This document shows, piece after piece, positions 59,533 to 64,000 of a DNA stretch of 64,000 bases. Each line of letters opens with the position of its first letter. The stretch's first letter is position 1. The notes under the pieces are model-generated. The model had not been told where the DNA came from and searched no databases. It was given only the letters and a program-made list of their open reading frames with translations. The DNA is from Carallia brachiata (taxonomy: Eukaryota > Streptophyta > Magnoliopsida > Malpighiales > Rhizophoraceae), in the NCBI GenBank assembly GCA_021464245.1, contig JADCRB010000080.1, positions 505,860 to 569,859 of the forward strand, written 5' to 3'. A program made the position numbers and the translations under genes.

Positions 59533-60200
59533 TGTTTAGGTGGGGGGGGGGGGTGCTGTTCTTTTCTTCAGCAAAATGTTGCCTTGTTCCTTTGAGCAAG
59601 CAGGAGTGATGAAGCTCTTGCAGCTAGGGTTTTCCTTAAATTTTTTTTTTGGTGCAAAGGGTTTTCCTTAAATTGTGATCTTTAATCTGCTTTACAATTT
59701 TTACAAAATGGGCAGACTAGAAATTTTTGTTTTGCAATGAAAGATACTTGATTAAAATTAATTGGGATCTGCATAAAACTGGCTGTTTTACTGTGACTGC
59801 TAATAATCCTCCTCGCTGATGATGCAGTTGCTTGCAGTATCAATTCTCACGCTTAGCCAAAACAAAAAATTAAAAAAAAAAAAAGGTCTCATGGAAAAGG
59901 GTTGTAGCCTTTGATTAGGGTTCTTTTCTTCTCTTTTTTGTGGGTGTCATATGCTTCTCTCCAGTTATGGTCTTGTTTAGGGCAACACATGATCAGAAGA
60001 ACACACGCTCCACGACAACAAGCTTCTTGGGCTTTGCCACTCTTACAAAACTACTGCAACAAGTTCCCAGACGGCTACTTGTGGACGTATGTGTCTGCAG
60101 ATGTTCCCCTTGCAGATGTTGAATTACCTCACTGTCCTCGGCCCTCCTGTTTCCGAGATGTATAGATACGGTTGATGGAAGATAGCTTTTTTGGAATTCA
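59153..60200 (+). other. Downstream part of the MIR319 primary transcript or flank
   Basis: A TCAG|GTAATT donor-like site near 59298 and pyrimidine-rich acceptor-like stretches suggest that the primary transcript may be spliced, but this cannot be settled by eye. The 84-residue frame at 59911-60165 shows no family motif and I do not call it a gene. Confidence 0.35.
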
Positions 60201-63100
60201 AAGATTATTATTTTTTTTTTTAATATTCCACACTTTCGTCTGTTATTAAACAAATTCTCTCTGTTTAGTTGATAATTAAGGTTATCCAAATTAAGTGTCA
60301 ATAATGTTTCTACATTGATCCCTTTTGGATTCTAACCTTGACAGCGTTTGTAAACGGAAATGTTTTAGAGCTTATCTTGAAATTTCAACTTTTCTGTATC
60401 ATATAGTTATTGAGAGAACATCTCAACCCCAACCTTATAATGTTCATTGATCTGGAAATGGGAGCTTAATTTAAGATTTTATTCGGGCAATTAATTAATC
60501 AAGTATAGTGTATATATACACACACACACGCACACACGCACACACACATCAGATTATCTCCAAATCCGATATTTTTTTCCCAGAAATAAGTGAAGTTAGA
60601 ATCAACCACCGAACTAAAAGTGAAGTGAATGACCAATGCAACTATCTGTTGCGTTCTGTGTGGTTCTCCCTTCCTTTTCCAATCAAATCCCTCTGTAAAA
60701 AACTATTCACTACAGCACAGGTTTTTTTTTTTGTCTGAAACTTTTTTAACCCTCTATAATTGCTGTTACTAATCTTTCACTTCAACTAGCAGATAATTTG
60801 GCTCGATCTTTTAATAAAACTTACTAAAATTTGCTTTTGTGGAGGCAGTTACATAGGATTTATTTCGTCTCTGCTAAAAAAAAAAAAAACCACTTAGCGT
60901 GGTGGTAAGGGATCAGTGTAAAAAGTAACGAGAATATATTTTTACAAGTCAAGTAATAAACTTAAATATACGTAAATTCTATTGGATCTCAAATGGTTTA
61001 GTGATACTTATTAGGTGTCTGAAATTTTTTTTTTTATTCAGTGTAATTGTTCAATTTATTAACAACTGAACTCCGTGCAATAGTTTTTGATAGGTATGCA
61101 CAGTATTATCTTTAGACACCTTTTTTTTTTAAAAAAAGGGGCTGGAATGTTAAAATAGACTACCAAAGTATACTTTGGAACGTTAATTTCATTCTATTCT
61201 GAGCTTTATGGGCTTCACACCGTAAGAATCTTATTATTTGAGGTGACAATCTGGTGATAATTCAACGTATTTTTTCTACGTCTAACCCTGATTTGAGTTC
61301 CAGTCCGCGTAATAGAGGCAATGTTCTTCTTTAGACTGCCCATGATATGTGCGTATGCAGTATAAGTTTATGACTCGTTAACACTATAATTAATTCGGAG
61401 GAGTCATACTTTCGGGCCTAATAGTGCTCAAATGATGGATTTCTCCTCTATACAGTAGATTGAATGAAGATATCAATGACTAACTCCCGCCCTGTCTCAT
61501 TTATCCGATGACCAATATACCAATGATGCATGCTTCTTTTTTTGTTTGAAAAAAATCACACCATAAGACTCTTAGAACGGGGTAAGATTTCTTAATAAAA
61601 TTGTTTTAATCTTGCCGGAAACTTTTATCTGGTTCTTACCTATTATTGACTATTAGTGCCATATATAATGCCCTAACAACAGTGGGAGCCTACTCCTAGA
61701 GATGTAGGAAGACAAACCTGGAGGTAAATTTTCTTATGCTAGCGGGGCATGTCTAACGACTTCCTTTTGGTTTGTCGATAACAACATCACGTTACACTTT
61801 GAACAGGAAATAACGCGTGTATATATATATTCTTGCCTTAGCGACACAATGAGGTGATTTATTTTATTTTCATAAACTTTATGCCCTTTCTTATTGTAAT
61901 ATGAGACTTTATAAATAGAAATTTAATTAAATTTTCAACTACTCAGCTGTCGATTAAGAGATCGTGTATATATAATTCTTATTGTTTTTTATTACAGATG
62001 GAATGGAGAGAAGATAATTGTTGCCCTGTGAGTGTGATTTATTGCTCAAATTCTGAGACTTTCTTCTAGCAGATATTAGGTGTATTAGTTTGAGAGGCTA
62101 TGATTAGTTTGGATGTTCTTTAAGGGTGGCTGATCAGTTTATCTTCTTTATTTTTATTTTATTTTTTTTCTCTTTGTTATTTTCTTTGATTTTTAGAAAA
62201 GAGTTTTTCTACACTTACGATATTTTTTACCACATTCATAGCCTCTACTCATATTGGCATATATATTGAACAAATAATAATGCGTATTAAATAATATGTT
62301 GTGTGAGTTATATGTATTTTATCTAAACACGATCTTCATTTATCAAAAATTGAATAAGTGCATTGAATGTTTATCTAGCCATAGATGCTAAACGAAAGGT
62401 CGATTTAAAAATTAAAACAGAACGAAAATAAATGTAAATTATTTATAGGTAGATGTACAAGATTCATTGAATCAATGAAATAAATGTAAATTTTTTATAG
62501 GTATTTCAAGATTTAATAAATTAATGATGCATAATATAGACATAGCATCCTGATATTTTTTTTTTTTTTTTTTTTTGTGGATGGTCTGTAGAAGGGAACA
62601 TTTTCTATATATTTTCATACATATTTAACGCTTAAGTGCTCACAGGCGGATCCATAGTAGAAATTTTCCAACATCAATTGGCGAAATTTGTAACTTAAAA
62701 GGGTTATATTTACGATTTTGACTTATTGTAGTAGTTTTACATATTGTTAGAATCCTTATTACGGTATCTTGTAAGATATGACTAAATCATTTACGATATA
62801 ACTTAGCCATTTATATAGGAAAAAATGCTTATGGGCATACAATAAATTATCATACAATATTTATATTATAATAATTAGTATTTTTTTGCATAATAATAAT
62901 AATAAAATGTAGAACAAAAAATATTATTTTTTTATTATAGTTATATAAAAAAAATAATTATTAAGATATAAATACTGTATGACACACTTTTTGTATGCGC
63001 ATTAAATAAAACCCTTTATATATACGTGTAAAATATTCATTTATTACCCAGTGTTCATTTCTTTGTTATTTACTTACAACCCATATAAACAAAAGGATAA
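60201..63100. other. Intergenic AT-rich DNA between MIR319 and the C45 gene
   Basis: It contains a (CA)n-type microsatellite at about 60516-60549 and several T runs, but no recognisable gene. The last 100 bases are presumably the leader and promoter of the C45 gene, with TATA-like words near 62810 and 63016. Confidence 0.5.
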
Positions 63101-63166
63101 GGTAATCCTTCACCTCAGAAGATTTAGCCACAGACAGAGCGACAGGTTAGTTCTGTGGGAGAGAAA

Positions 63167-64000
63167 ATGCTGGAGATGTTTGAAGTTGGACCCTGTGAAG
63201 ACCCCTACAGGATGGGTTTCTCAATAGGGCAGAGATTTTGTAATGAGATAAGGCGCAGATTGTCCAGAGACCTAATTCTTCACAATCAACTACTTTCTTT
63301 TGCTGAAACCCCACAATCAGAGCCAATAATTAAAGAGCTCTCTAATAACAATCAAAAGAAGTTCCCTAGATATTGGGATGAGTTAATGGGAATGGCAGAA
63401 GGAAGTGGGGTGCCTTTTCTTCATGTAATTGTCTTACTCCAAGTCCAGCAATGTAATTGTATCTGCTTAAATTTGGTATCTAAGCACAATAATTCCTCAA
63501 TTTTTAGGTAATGCTAACCAACTTTAGGAAGGAGATCCTTGCATTTCTTCCCAACAAAGAGACAAGGCATCCAAATATTGATGCCCCTGATGACTGTTCC
63601 GATGTCCTTGTTATTAGTGATTCCATGGCCATGGCAGCACACAATGAGGATGCAAACGTAGCTCTAGTTGGTCACACGTATTGCTTTAAACTTTTGCGTC
63701 CTTCATGGTTTCCAACAAGGTTGAATTCACTTTGATTTGGTGGAAAGTCGTGTGACATGCTTTTTTATGTGGTGTTTGCAGCTATATAATCAAGGCAACA
63801 TTGTCAAATGGAGTATCCTTCGTTGGTTACACATATGCAGGAGAGCTTCCCAGCTGCGCATTCGGGTTCAACAGTCATGGACTGGTAATACCTTTCCCTT
63901 CCATGTAGTGTTTTGCTGTGGCCAGTTTTGCGTAGGAACATCAAGAAATGATCAAACTAAGATATCCGCCAATTTTTCACTTGTGAGGCATTCACACTAA
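63167..64000 (+). CDS. C45 family (acyl-CoA:6-aminopenicillanic acid acyltransferase-like) protein, 5' part
   Basis: This is a plant member of the peptidase C45 / IAT-like Ntn-hydrolase family; the plant substrate is unknown to me. Exons: 63167-63424, 63508-63677 and 63782-63884, then a GT donor at 63885 into an intron that leaves the window. The 177 residues seen are MLEMFEVGPCEDPYRMGFSI, KKFPRYWDELMGMAEGSGVP, NFRKEILAFLP, the nucleophile region PDDCSDVLVISDS (Cys116, expected N-terminal nucleophile after self-cleavage), MAAHNEDANVALVGH and GYTYAGELPSCAFGFNSHGL. The ATG at 63167 is the first in frame; an in-frame GTG at 63155 is not needed. Splicing is chosen so that GHTYIIKATLSNG is continuous, using the donor CACAC|GTATTG. 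The rest of the gene lies beyond 64000. Confidence 0.9.

Noticed and set aside
59911..60165. 84-codon frame downstream of the miR319 hairpin as a possible pri-miRNA-encoded peptide
   Set aside because: It lies far 3' of the hairpin, has no conserved motif that I know, and known miRNA-encoded peptides start in the 5' part of the transcript.
60890..61040. tRNA-like A-box (TTAGCGTGGTGGTAAGGG) suggesting a SINE
   Set aside because: No convincing B-box at the right distance, no tail and no target duplication were found. The A-box match may be chance.
63155..63166. Start of the C45 gene at 63155
   Set aside because: The codon there is GTG. The first ATG in frame is 63167 and fits the conserved N-terminus.

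Overview
The window is nuclear DNA from a eudicot plant. It is AT-rich, its genes have short GT-AG introns, and it carries plant-specific families: a hydroxyproline O-galactosyltransferase, a POB1/LRB-type BTB-BACK protein, MIR319, plant L1-type LINEs, an Au-like SINE and several MITEs. I cannot name the species. There is no sign of bacterial, organellar or viral sequence. Coding joins below come from reading splice sites and conserved protein order by eye; no transcript evidence was available.

Layout. 1-1.9 kb: first coding exon (minus strand) of an LRR receptor-like kinase with a 5'UTR intron. 5.3-8.4 kb: 12-exon GT31 hydroxyproline O-galactosyltransferase (minus). 8.5-13.6 kb: gene-poor DNA with three local repeat structures. 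13.8-16.6 kb: V-ATPase subunit E (plus, 6 exons). 18.4-23.5 kb: organellar translation initiation factor IF-2, probably mitochondrial (plus, 7 coding exons), with an Au-like SINE in intron 3. 24.9-26.4 kb: TAA-flanked element filled with a polypyrimidine minisatellite. 26.7-28.2 kb: intronless 6-phosphogluconate dehydrogenase (plus). 28.8-32.0 kb: debris, namely a MITE, a broken membrane-protein pseudogene, and a LINE 3' fragment split by a 650 bp insertion with a 9 bp target duplication. 33.1-36.4 kb: POB1-like BTB-BACK gene (minus, 6 exons) with a hAT transposase relic in intron 5.

36.5-47 kb is transposon territory: a 752 bp TAA-flanked MITE, an LTR-like segment, an old LINE tail, and a 6.5 kb nearly full-length but inactivated LINE bounded by 15-20 bp target duplications. 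47-58.3 kb is about 11 kb of AT-rich DNA in which I see no gene. It ends at the promoter of a MIR319 locus (TATA near 58392, hairpin about 58947-59152, mature miRNA 59125-59145). From 63.2 kb to the end is the 5' part of a C45 (acyl-CoA:6-APA acyltransferase-like) Ntn-hydrolase gene.

The host genes are unrelated housekeeping or developmental genes (cell-wall glycoprotein glycosylation, vacuolar acidification, organellar translation, pentose phosphate pathway, ubiquitin-ligase adaptor, miRNA control of TCP genes) and do not form a pathway or cluster. I found no convincing undescribed system. The most interesting items are the MIR319 locus with its long upstream gap and local duplication, the datable nested insertions (LINE beside a LINE tail, TIR element in a LINE, hAT relic in an intron), a possible LINE 3' transduction, and an overlapping upstream ORF at the IF-2 start.
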